Shown piece after piece: positions 1 to 7,278 of a stretch of DNA of 12,015 bases (position 1 is the stretch's first letter; each line of letters starts with the position of its first letter). A model generated the notes under the pieces. The model was not told where the DNA came from, made no database searches, and was given only the letters and a program-made list of their open reading frames with translations. The DNA lies in contig JAVBNC010000089.1 of the NCBI GenBank assembly GCA_031551765.1, forward strand, positions 1 through 12,015, written 5' to 3'. Made by a program: the position numbers and the translations under genes. The DNA comes from JAVBNC01 sp031551765 (GTDB lineage Bacteria; Desulfobacterota; Desulfovibrionia; Desulfovibrionales; Desulfovibrionaceae).

Positions 1-249
1 GGGCTCTCTATAAAACAACTGGGCCCCCTCCAATTTGGAAAATTTGCCCTTTTTGCCCGGGGCCGCATTTTGTAGTGTAGCTGTTTTTACTGCGCTTTTC
101 TCTGACACCAGTATTTTGCACCGGAGAAGTGAGGGGGACGGCATTCTCCTGCGGAGTTCATGAACGCAAGAGCGGCAACGCCGGTTTCGTTCCACATTTC
201 GACACCGTGTAATAGTGATGGCGAGCACGCGAACAGCGAGGGGAAAACT
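1..249. other. Leader region with no assigned gene
   Basis: The first 80 bases are richer in A and T than the genes and contain a small hairpin-like CCAATTTGG. I found no convincing promoter pair, terminator or reading frame. The promoter of the SH3/protease/cyclase operon probably lies here or just upstream of the window. Confidence 0.4.
238..243 (+). promoter_or_regulatory. Ribosome binding site that decides the start of the SH3 protein
   Basis: The purine run GAGGGG lies 6 bases before the ATG at 250. The in-frame ATG at 160 has only a short GGAG placed 3 bases away. Starting at 250 also puts a signal peptide at the N-terminus, so 250 is preferred. Confidence 0.6.
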
Positions 250-744
250 ATGCGTTCTTCCATTTTCGGTCTTTTTATTGCCTCTGTGGCGCTTTTTCTG
301 ATGAGCATGGCCGCGGCGCGGGCCGTAGGCCAGACGCTCACCGTGCAAGTGCGCGAAGTGCAGATGCGGGCCTCTCCTTCGTTTACTGGACGGCCGACCG
401 CCACGCTTGCCTACGGCCAAGCTGTTTCCGTGCTGGAGGAACAGGGCGCCTGGGTGAAAGCGAGCGGCGCGCAGGGCGAAGGCTGGGTACATGCAAGCGC
501 CCTCACGGAACGGCGGCTCAATCTCTCCTCTGGCGCGCGGAATGCGGCCTCCAAGGCCAGCGACCGTGAAGTAGCCGCGGCCGGTAAAGGCTTTACCGCC
601 GAAACCGAGCAAGCCTACCGCCAAAGCCACCCAGGGGGCTATGCCGATGTGGAAGCCATGCTGCGCTTTCGCTACTCCCCCTCGGAACTCTCCGCCTTCC
701 TCGCAGCCGGTAAAATCACTCCCCGGCAGGAGGGCGCGCGATGA
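250..744 (+). CDS. Exported SH3-domain (SH3b) protein
   Basis: A 164-residue protein that probably works in the periplasm. Residues 1-28 form a signal peptide: a basic start (MRSS), a hydrophobic core and an alanine-rich end (AAARAVG). A bacterial SH3 domain follows at about residues 30-90, with the typical pattern of an N-terminal VQVREVQMRASPS strand, a turn with YGQAVSVLEE and a closing GWVHASALTE. In other proteins this fold binds peptidoglycan or protein partners. The last 55 residues are charged and helical and match no family I know. The open frame extends back to an ATG at 160, but the ribosome site and signal peptide favour 250. The stop overlaps the start of the metalloprotease gene (ATGA), which suggests translational coupling and a shared role, perhaps as a targeting partner for the protease. 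That partnership is inference. Confidence 0.8.
   Translation: MRSSIFGLFIASVALFLMSMAAARAVGQTLTVQVREVQMRASPSFTGRPTATLAYGQAVSVLEEQGAWVKASGAQGEGWVHASALTERRLNLSSGARNAASKASDREVAAAGKGFTAETEQAYRQSHPGGYADVEAMLRFRYSPSELSAFLAAGKITPRQEGAR
728..734 (+). promoter_or_regulatory. Ribosome binding site inside the SH3 gene for the M48 protease
   Basis: AGGAGGG lies 6 bases before the ATG at 741, entirely inside the last codons of the upstream gene. It is the strongest Shine-Dalgarno match in the first operon and supports starting the protease at 741. Confidence 0.7.
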
Positions 745-1625
745 AAAAAGCGCTCCTTATCCTGTTGTGCGCGGCCATGGCCTTTTTCGCCTTTGCGGGC
801 TGCCGCCCCACCGTGGACAGTGTTACCAAGGCTTTTTCCCTGGCTGAAAAACATTCCGGTAAAGTCAGCCGGGCTACGGAAGAGTTCACGCCTGAACAGG
901 AGTATTACCTCGGCCGGGCCGTGGGCGCGCGGATCGTCCAAAAATACCCCGCCCTCAAAGACGACAAAGCCAACGCCTACCTGAACCAGGTGGGGCAGGC
1001 CCTGGCCCTGTATTCCAAACGGCCTTACACATATGGCGGCTATCATTTCCTGCTGCTTGATTCCGCCGAGGTCAACGCCTTCGCCGCTCCCGATGGTCTT
1101 ATTTTCATTACCAAAGGCATGGTCAACCTGGTTTCCGGGGAATCGGAACTCGCGGCCGTCCTGGCCCATGAAATCGCGCATGTCCAGAACAAGGATGCGG
1201 TCAAGGCCATTAGAGCCTCGCGCATGACCGAGGCTCTCATGCTGCTGGGCAAGGATTCCGCAGGGCAGTACACCTCGGGCCTGCCCGGCGCGCAGTTGCT
1301 CAACTTGTTTTCCGGTTCCGTGGACGATATTGTGAACACCCTGGTCAGCAGCGGGTATTCCCGCAGCCAGGAATACGCGGCGGACGCCGGGGCCAAGGAA
1401 ATTCTGACCTGGGCCGGGTACAATGCGGAAGCCCTGGACAGCGTGCTGCGCGCTATGGAAAAACGGGTGTCTGCGGGCGGTTCCGGTTTCGGCGCGACGC
1501 ACCCTTCCGCGAATGACCGCCTGGCCGCCGGGAAAGGCGCGGCCGCCCAGCCCGAGCGGGAAGACGAAGCGCGCTCCCGCCGGTTTAAAATAGCCCTGGC
1601 CTCCTACACCAAGTCCGGCCGTTAG
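741..1625 (+). CDS. M48-family zinc metalloprotease lipoprotein
   Basis: A 294-residue membrane-anchored periplasmic protease of the M48 (BepA/LoiP/Oma1-like) group, a family that handles misfolded envelope proteins. Residues 1-20 form a lipoprotein signal ending in a lipobox, with the lipidated Cys at 21 (AFAGC). The zinc motif HEIAH spans 143-147. The third ligand is expected at Glu211 in the EYAAD motif (211-215), where Asp215 matches the conserved ExxxD. A typical HPSANDR motif at about 254-260 closes the domain. All catalytic positions are present, so it should be active. BepA-type proteins carry a long TPR tail, which this one lacks; its C-terminus is a short charged tail. The gene overlaps the SH3 gene and ends 3 bases before the cyclase gene. 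A role in envelope quality control is inferred from the family. Confidence 0.9.
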   Translation: MKKALLILLCAAMAFFAFAGCRPTVDSVTKAFSLAEKHSGKVSRATEEFTPEQEYYLGRAVGARIVQKYPALKDDKANAYLNQVGQALALYSKRPYTYGGYHFLLLDSAEVNAFAAPDGLIFITKGMVNLVSGESELAAVLAHEIAHVQNKDAVKAIRASRMTEALMLLGKDSAGQYTSGLPGAQLLNLFSGSVDDIVNTLVSSGYSRSQEYAADAGAKEILTWAGYNAEALDSVLRAMEKRVSAGGSGFGATHPSANDRLAAGKGAAAQPEREDEARSRRFKIALASYTKSGR

Positions 1626-1628
1626 CGC

Positions 1629-3764
1629 ATGAAAGCGCTGCCCCCCATAGTCCGCCGCGCCGTACTGTGCGGTCTGGCCGCGTTTCTGCTGGCCCTGGGG
1701 GCGGAAAGCATGGGGCTTCTCCACTCTCTGGAAGCATACAGCTGGGACGTAAGAGTGCGCCTTCTCGCCCGGCCGGCGCCGAGCACGGACCTCATCACGG
1801 TCATTGAACTGGACCAAAAAAGCCTGGAATGGGGAGAGAAGGAAAACGGCCTAAGCTGGCCCTGGCCGCGCGAGCTGTACGGGGTTGTTCTGGATTTCTG
1901 CCGCCGGGGCGGCGCGGCCACGGTTTCCTTTGATGTTCTGTTTTCCGAGCCTTCGGCCTACGGCGTGGAAGACGACAAGATTCTGGCCGCTTCCAGCGCC
2001 GCCCTCAGCCGCGTGGTATTTTCCTTTACTTTGGGGGGCGGGGCCGGGGCCACGGCCTGGCCGGAAAGTTCCGGATTCTCCGCCGCAGCGCGCACGGCCT
2101 GGCAGGTGCCAGCCGGGCTGTTTCCGCAGGCGGAGCGGGCCAGCTTTCCCACGCCGGACGTGAGGGCCGGGGCCGCCGCTTTGGGCGCGGTCAGTCAAAT
2201 GCCCGACCCGGACGGCGTGTTCCGCGCCCTGCACCCGCTTTCCCTTTTTGCCGAAGCGCCCGCCCCGGCTCTTTTTCTCGCCACCTACGCCCTGCGCCAC
2301 CCCGGCAGCTCCGTCAGCCATGAGCCGGGCGGGCTCAGCGTGCGGCCGCCGGGCCTGCCCGCCGTCTCCATTCCCCTGGATGCGCAAGGCAGGGCCATAC
2401 TCAATTTCCGGGGACGGGCCGGGGCCCACCCGGCGTACAGCGCGGCCGCCGTCATCCAAAGCGAACTGCGTATCCGGGAAGGGAAAGAGCCGGGTCTTTC
2501 GCCTGAAACGCTGCGCGGCAAGCATGTGTTTTTCGGCTTTACGGCCCCCGCGCTGCTGGATTTACGTCCCTCGCCCTCTGACGGCGCGTTTTCCGGGGTA
2601 GAGCTGCACGCCACGGCCCTGGACAATCTGCTGGCCAATGACTTTTTCCGCCCGCTGCCCGGCCGGGTTACCGCCCCGCTGGCGGCGGTGCTGTGCCTTG
2701 CGGCCGCGTTCTGCGTTCTGCGCGCCAGAACACTCCGGCAGTTGGCGCTTGTGTCCTGCATGTTCCTCTCCCTGCCCGCGTTTCTCGCCTGGGGGACCTA
2801 CCGCGCGCTGTACTGGCTGCCTTTGGTGCCGTTGTTCCTCGCCGTGTTCCTGTCCCTGGCCTTCTCCGTCATGCTGGCCTACGCCACGGAAGGGCGGCAG
2901 CGGCGCTTTTTGAAAAACGCCTTCAGCCAGTATCTGAGCCCGGAAGTCATCAGCCAGATCATCAAGGAACCCGGCCGCCTGAAGCTGGGCGGTGAACGGC
3001 GCGTCATTTCCATCTACTTTTCAGACCTGGCCGGGTTCAGCGGCATATCGGAAGCCCTTTCCCCGGAAGCGCTGACGCAGCTTTTGAACGAATACCTTTC
3101 CGCCATGACGGACATCATCCTGGAAGAAGGCGGCACCATTGACAAGTACGAAGGGGACGCCATTATCGCCTTCTGGAACGCGCCGCTTCCGCAGGAGGAC
3201 CACGCGGCGCGGGCCTTGCGCGCCTCCGTCCGCTGCCAGGAAAGGTTGGCGCAACTGCGGCCGCATTTTCTGGACCTGGCCGGGCGGGAACTTATTATGC
3301 GCATAGGGCTGAACACCGGCGCCGCCGTGGTGGGCAACATGGGCTCACGCTCGCGCTTTGATTACACCATGCTCGGCGACGCGGTGAACCTGGCTGCCCG
3401 CCTGGAAGGGGCCAACAAGGCGTTCGGCACCCATACCATGGTTTCCTGGGCGACGTTCGCGGACACGGGCAACTCGTTTTTTGGCCGGGAGCTGGGGCTG
3501 TTGCGGGTTGTCGGCCGCAAAGAAGCCACCCGCGTGCTGGAACCCCTGCGGCATGAAGAAGCGGCGGCAAAAGCCGATCTGCTGCGCCATTTCGCTTCGG
3601 GACTCGGCGCGTTCCAGGCCGGGCGCATGGACGAGGCGGCGGATTTTTTCAACCGCACGGCTGCCGTGGACCCTCCGTCAGCCGCGTATCTGCGGCGCTG
3701 CGCCGCGCTGCCCAACCCTCTCCCACGGGACTGGGACGGGGTTTGGGAGCTTTCCGGCAAATAA
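1629..3764 (+). CDS. CHASE2-domain membrane class III adenylate cyclase
   Basis: A 711-residue sensor cyclase expected to make cAMP from ATP. In order: an N-terminal membrane segment (about 8-26); a large periplasmic CHASE2 sensor domain (about 35-340) with the usual early VIELDQKSLEW and GVELHATALDN motifs; three membrane helices (about 347-417); a linker with the typical FSQYLSPEVI; and a class III cyclase domain (about 455-640). Metal-binding aspartates are Asp466 (FSDLAGF) and Asp510 (YEGDAIIAF). Transition-state residues are Asn587 and Arg591 (VNLAAR). The base-selecting pair reads Lys506 and Thr580, which fits the class IIIb adenylate cyclases. The last 60 residues form one TPR-like helical pair and end with a WDGVW motif, common in this family. 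The start lies 3 bases after the protease stop with no clear ribosome site, suggesting coupling. The CHASE2 ligand is unknown. Confidence 0.92.
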   Translation: MKALPPIVRRAVLCGLAAFLLALGAESMGLLHSLEAYSWDVRVRLLARPAPSTDLITVIELDQKSLEWGEKENGLSWPWPRELYGVVLDFCRRGGAATVSFDVLFSEPSAYGVEDDKILAASSAALSRVVFSFTLGGGAGATAWPESSGFSAAARTAWQVPAGLFPQAERASFPTPDVRAGAAALGAVSQMPDPDGVFRALHPLSLFAEAPAPALFLATYALRHPGSSVSHEPGGLSVRPPGLPAVSIPLDAQGRAILNFRGRAGAHPAYSAAAVIQSELRIREGKEPGLSPETLRGKHVFFGFTAPALLDLRPSPSDGAFSGVELHATALDNLLANDFFRPLPGRVTAPLAAVLCLAAAFCVLRARTLRQLALVSCMFLSLPAFLAWGTYRALYWLPLVPLFLAVFLSLAFSVMLAYATEGRQRRFLKNAFSQYLSPEVISQIIKEPGRLKLGGERRVISIYFSDLAGFSGISEALSPEALTQLLNEYLSAMTDIILEEGGTIDKYEGDAIIAFWNAPLPQEDHAARALRASVRCQERLAQLRPHFLDLAGRELIMRIGLNTGAAVVGNMGSRSRFDYTMLGDAVNLAARLEGANKAFGTHTMVSWATFADTGNSFFGRELGLLRVVGRKEATRVLEPLRHEEAAAKADLLRHFASGLGAFQAGRMDEAADFFNRTAAVDPPSAAYLRRCAALPNPLPRDWDGVWELSGK

Positions 3765-3801
3765 CGGACGTTCCCGGAACAACGCGACATCTCACGCAAA
3801 T

Positions 3802-3807
3802 AAGGAG
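3802..3807 (+). promoter_or_regulatory. Ribosome binding site of the unassigned lipoprotein
   Basis: AAGGAG lies 8 bases before the ATG at 3816 and fixes the start. The 51-base gap after the cyclase holds no evident terminator, so read-through from the cyclase is likely. Confidence 0.6.
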
Positions 3808-3815
3808 AAAACCCC

Positions 3816-5120
3816 ATGTCCACCATGATGCAAGGTCTGAACCGCAAAACCCCGCCGCGCGCCGGACGGGGAAAAGCCCTGGCCGGCCTGCTCCTGCTCT
3901 GCTCCGTTTCCTTGCTGACCTCCTGCGTCTCCAGCCTGCAAGGTACGGGCGTGCCCGCGGCGTCCCTGCCCAAGGTGGAAATCACCCCGCCCGCCAAGTT
4001 CACCAAGGGGGCTCCGGCCTACAGCATGCACTTCCACACCATGGCGTCCGGCTCGCCTTCCTCTGCCTATTCCGTGCCCACCAGCGTAAGCGGCCTGATA
4101 GGCGGCGCCGTGAGCAGCGCCGTCACCAGCGACAACTCCCGGCTGGTGACCCTGCGCATGGTCTCGCACCCCGGTCCTTCCGGCGGGGCTTTGCCCAAGG
4201 CCTACCATATGGTTCCGCCCGGCATGAACATGGGCGATTATCTGCCCCTGCTGCCCCCGGTGAAAGAACCGCCCCGCCCCAGTGAAAGCCAGCCTGGGAA
4301 AACGTCCGAGCCGGAACGCTTTGTGATCAAAATTTACTGGGGCTGCGGCGAAAGCGTGCGCAAGGGCCAGCCCAGAGTCTTTGATACCTCCAAAATGAAA
4401 GGCCGCTCCATGCCCGCCGTCATGGAGGGCATGGGTTCCGCCGGGGGATACGGCGGCGGACGCTTCGGCGGCGGCGGGAGCCTGAAAGCGGGCTGGGTGG
4501 AAGTGCTGTGGCCCAACAAGGAAGACACGCGGCAGGTACCCTCTTCCGCCTCGCTCGTGGGGGGGCATTTCATTCACGGCAACTTCCTGCCCCATATCCG
4601 CTTCACCATGGACGCGCGGCACGAAATCATGGAAAAACTCGCCCTCAGCGCGGAACAGAACTCGCTGAAAGAAGCCATTCCCATCACCTGGAAGAAGCTG
4701 CCAACAGCCATCGGGTACCACCTTATGGCTTTCGCCTATTTCGAATCCCGCAAGGAAATGGTCATCTGGACCTCCAGCGAGAACCCGGACATCTCCGTCG
4801 GGGGCCAATTCCTGGACACCCCGGTGGTCAAAAAACACATCGCGTCCAAGATCATCATGCCCGCGGACCGGGACCGTTGCGTCATACCCAAGGGCATTTT
4901 CGACGGGGCGGATATGGTTATGGTCAGCGGGACGGCCTGGGGTGAAGACTACTGGGCCAGCGAACCGCCGCGTCCGGCCAATCCCCCGAAAGGCTGGAAG
5001 CCGGACTGGGCGGTCAAGGGCCAGTTTCTGTCCACTGGCGGCCTGATGCTGGGCGCGCCTGGGGGAGGCGGCGGTTCCGGCGCTTCCGGCGCGGGCGGGA
5101 TGCTGCGGGGGCTGTTCTAA
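3816..5120 (+). CDS. Unassigned large lipoprotein
   Basis: A 434-residue protein that I do not recognise. It has an arginine- and lysine-rich start (residues 9-20), a hydrophobic stretch (21-34) and a lipobox LLTSC with the lipidated Cys at 37, so it should be a lipoprotein in the cell envelope. The mature part begins with a Ser/Pro-rich stretch and contains a conserved-looking segment FVIKIYWGCGESVRKGQP. That is followed by a glycine-rich linker around the YGGGRFGGGGS segment and then a mixed alpha/beta region with several Trp and His residues. The C-terminus is again glycine-rich (GGGGGSGASGAGG) and ends in MLRGLF. The two glycine tracts suggest flexible linkers between folded parts. It follows the cyclase gene in the same direction and ends just before a strong hairpin, so it probably closes that operon. 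No enzymatic motif was seen. Confidence 0.75.
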   Translation: MSTMMQGLNRKTPPRAGRGKALAGLLLLCSVSLLTSCVSSLQGTGVPAASLPKVEITPPAKFTKGAPAYSMHFHTMASGSPSSAYSVPTSVSGLIGGAVSSAVTSDNSRLVTLRMVSHPGPSGGALPKAYHMVPPGMNMGDYLPLLPPVKEPPRPSESQPGKTSEPERFVIKIYWGCGESVRKGQPRVFDTSKMKGRSMPAVMEGMGSAGGYGGGRFGGGGSLKAGWVEVLWPNKEDTRQVPSSASLVGGHFIHGNFLPHIRFTMDARHEIMEKLALSAEQNSLKEAIPITWKKLPTAIGYHLMAFAYFESRKEMVIWTSSENPDISVGGQFLDTPVVKKHIASKIIMPADRDRCVIPKGIFDGADMVMVSGTAWGEDYWASEPPRPANPPKGWKPDWAVKGQFLSTGGLMLGAPGGGGGSGASGAGGMLRGLF

Positions 5121-5134
5121 ACACGCATTCGTAT

Positions 5135-5174
5135 CGGGCCGCGCCGGCTCCGCCTGACGTACCGGCGTGGCCCG
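5135..5174 (+). terminator. GC-rich hairpin, possible intrinsic terminator
   Basis: A 13-bp stem (5135-5147 with 5162-5174) has a single G-T wobble and a 14-base loop. It sits 14 bases after the stop of the lipoprotein gene. The only T-run nearby is CATTTTC at 5181-5187, about 8 bases beyond the stem, so it is a weak intrinsic terminator. It could instead be an RNA-stabilising or processing hairpin between two parts of one transcript. Confidence 0.45.
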
Positions 5175-5229
5175 TCAGCACATTTTCACAAAACGATCGC
5201 AACCAGAAACAGCAGGCCTGGAGTAAAGA

Positions 5230-7251
5230 ATGGAAGTGGCGCTATGGGGAGTTCGCGGCAGCGTCCCCAACCCGGAACGGACAAAGCAGTTTTACGGCGC
5301 GAACACGACCTGTGTGGAGCTTCGGCTGGACGGGGGCGGCTTGCTGATCTTTGACGCGGGCACCGGCATCCGCTCGCTCGGCAAAACCCTGCCGGACGAA
5401 GGCGTCTGCCATCTGTTCATCAGCCACGGGCATGCGGACCACACGCAGGGCCTGTGCTTTTTCCAGCCCATTTTCAATCCGGGCTGGACCATCCACCTCT
5501 ACCTCCCTGAACACCTGAACGGCCTTCTTGAACGCCTGTTCGACGCCAACAGTTTTCCCGTCCTTTTCACGCAACTGCAGTCGAACATCGTGACACACCT
5601 TGTCCGGCCCGGCCAATCTTTTCCGCTGGAAGACGGCGGAGTGCCCGCGCGCGTGGACTGCCTGTCCGTCGACCACCCCGGCGGCGGGCTCGCTTACAAA
5701 GTCCGCGCGGGGGAAAATGTCTTTTTCTTTTCCGGGGACCATGAAATCCGGCCCGGCAAGGACAACGCCGCCACCCGCGCCATGCTCAGCGGCGCGACCT
5801 TCGCGGTTGCGGACGCCTTCTTTTCCAGGTCCGACTACCGGGAAAACTGGGGCCATTCCGCCTGGGAGGACTGGCGGGATCTGGCCGCTGAGCGGGGAGT
5901 GCGCACACTTGTGCTTTCGCACCACGCGCCGGACCGCACGGACGCGGAGCTAGACGCCCTGCAAGCCAGGGTGGACCGGGACAGCGCCGTGAACATCATC
6001 GTGGCCCGCGAGGGAACGCGGTTCCCGCTGGACGCGGGGGCCAGGCCGGGAGTTCCCAGCACCTGGCTGCAGGCCTTCATAGACTCCTTGTCGCAGTATA
6101 AAGAGGAAAGCGTTTTGCTGGACCGCATCCTGCTCAAGGCCAGGGAAATAACCCGCGCCGATGCCGGTACTTTCTATCTGGCCGACGGGAATGGGCTGGT
6201 ATTTGCCTACGCCCACAACGACACGCTGTTTTCGGAAAGCGACGCGCGCAAGTCCGCCTACGTCAGCATGCGCCTGCCCATTGATACGTCCTCCATTGAG
6301 GGCTGCGTGGCGGTGACCGAAAAGCCTCTCAACCTGCCAGACGTATACGCGCTGCCGGATAGTGTCCCTTACCGCTTCAACAGCGATTTTGACGAAAAAA
6401 CCGGCTACCGCACCCGCTCCATGCTCACCGTGCCCATGCTCAGCCGCAACGGCCAGTTGCTGGGCGTGCTGCAGTTGATCAACAGCATGGGCGAAAACGG
6501 GAGCGAACCCCGTCCCTTCTCGCCCGAAATGGAACAGGTCGTACGCGTTCTGGCACGCGAGGCTTCCGTGTTCCTGGAAATCAGCGCGCATATCCGCGAC
6601 GGCATCCGTCGGCTGCTGCGCATAGCCGTGCTGCACGATCCCACGGAAACCGGTCCGCATGCGGAACGCGTGGGCGCCATTGCCGCGGAGCTTTATCGCC
6701 GCTGGGCGGAGAAGCGCGGGGAAAAGCTGGAAACCATCCGCTACATGCAAAGCCAGCTCCGCCTTGCGGCCATGTTGCACGATATCGGCAAGGTGGGCGT
6801 CAGCGACCTGGTGCTGAAGAAAAACAGCCAGCTCACGGACGAGGAATACGCCGCCATGAAAGGGCACGCCAGGCTGGGCGCCGAGCTTTTTCCGCCGGAA
6901 GGGAACGGCCTGGCCGAGCTTGCCCATGAAATATCCCTGCACCACCACCAGAAATGGAACGGGCGGGGCTACCCCCTTCCGGACAGCGGCGCGCCTCTGG
7001 CCGAAGAGGCCATTCCCCTGGCGGCCAGGATCACGGCCATTGCCGACGTGTTCGACGCCCTGGTCTCCCCCCGTTCCTACAAGGCCCCGTGGTCCTTTGA
7101 AGAGGCCGCGGAAGTGCTGCACAAGGACGCCGGAACCCATTTTGACCCTGAGCTGGTCGGCCGGTTCTCGGAGATCATGGACACTATCCGGCTGATTTAC
7201 GAGCGTTTTCCGGATACGCCGCTTCCCCCTCAAGCGAAGCAGGATGAGTGA
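5230..7251 (+). CDS. Three-module protein: metallo-beta-lactamase fold, GAF, HD-GYP
   Basis: A 673-residue cytoplasmic protein with no signal peptide. Module 1 (about 1-270) is a metallo-beta-lactamase-fold hydrolase of the COG1235/PhnP-like type, opening with WGVRGSVPNP. Its metal residues are all visible: HGHADH (His66, His68, Asp70, His71), His149, Asp170 and His231. Relatives hydrolyse phosphodiester bonds, including cyclic phosphates. Module 2 (about 288-455) is a GAF domain with the DEKTGYRTRSML segment typical of cyclic-nucleotide-type GAFs. Module 3 (about 465-660) is an HD-GYP domain with Glu473, His477, His517-Asp518, Lys521, His546, His572-573, GYP at 580-582 and Asp606. The usual HHExxDG reads HHQKWNG here. 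HD-GYP domains cleave cyclic-di-GMP. GGAG at 5220-5223 fixes the start. The true substrate is unknown; a cyclic nucleotide made by the upstream cyclase is possible but unproven. Confidence 0.9.
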   Translation: MEVALWGVRGSVPNPERTKQFYGANTTCVELRLDGGGLLIFDAGTGIRSLGKTLPDEGVCHLFISHGHADHTQGLCFFQPIFNPGWTIHLYLPEHLNGLLERLFDANSFPVLFTQLQSNIVTHLVRPGQSFPLEDGGVPARVDCLSVDHPGGGLAYKVRAGENVFFFSGDHEIRPGKDNAATRAMLSGATFAVADAFFSRSDYRENWGHSAWEDWRDLAAERGVRTLVLSHHAPDRTDAELDALQARVDRDSAVNIIVAREGTRFPLDAGARPGVPSTWLQAFIDSLSQYKEESVLLDRILLKAREITRADAGTFYLADGNGLVFAYAHNDTLFSESDARKSAYVSMRLPIDTSSIEGCVAVTEKPLNLPDVYALPDSVPYRFNSDFDEKTGYRTRSMLTVPMLSRNGQLLGVLQLINSMGENGSEPRPFSPEMEQVVRVLAREASVFLEISAHIRDGIRRLLRIAVLHDPTETGPHAERVGAIAAELYRRWAEKRGEKLETIRYMQSQLRLAAMLHDIGKVGVSDLVLKKNSQLTDEEYAAMKGHARLGAELFPPEGNGLAELAHEISLHHHQKWNGRGYPLPDSGAPLAEEAIPLAARITAIADVFDALVSPRSYKAPWSFEEAAEVLHKDAGTHFDPELVGRFSEIMDTIRLIYERFPDTPLPPQAKQDE

Positions 7252-7278
7252 AAAAACAACAATACCGGAGCGGCTTGT

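Noticed and set aside
1..80. Sigma-54 or sigma-70 promoter in the leader
   Set aside because: TTGCCC and TGTAGT boxes are present but the spacing is wrong (12 or 21 bases), and the GG-GC spacing does not fit sigma-54.
160..249. Longer start for the SH3 protein
   Set aside because: It would place 30 polar residues before the signal peptide, and its ribosome site is weaker and too close.
672..1817. Long open frame on the - strand
   Set aside because: It lies opposite the M48 protease and the cyclase start. It is an Arg/Gly/Pro-rich product of GC bias with no domain.
3792..4838. Long - strand frame opposite the unassigned lipoprotein
   Set aside because: It has a His/Gly-rich composition with no recognisable motif. 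The + strand frame has a lipobox and ribosome site.
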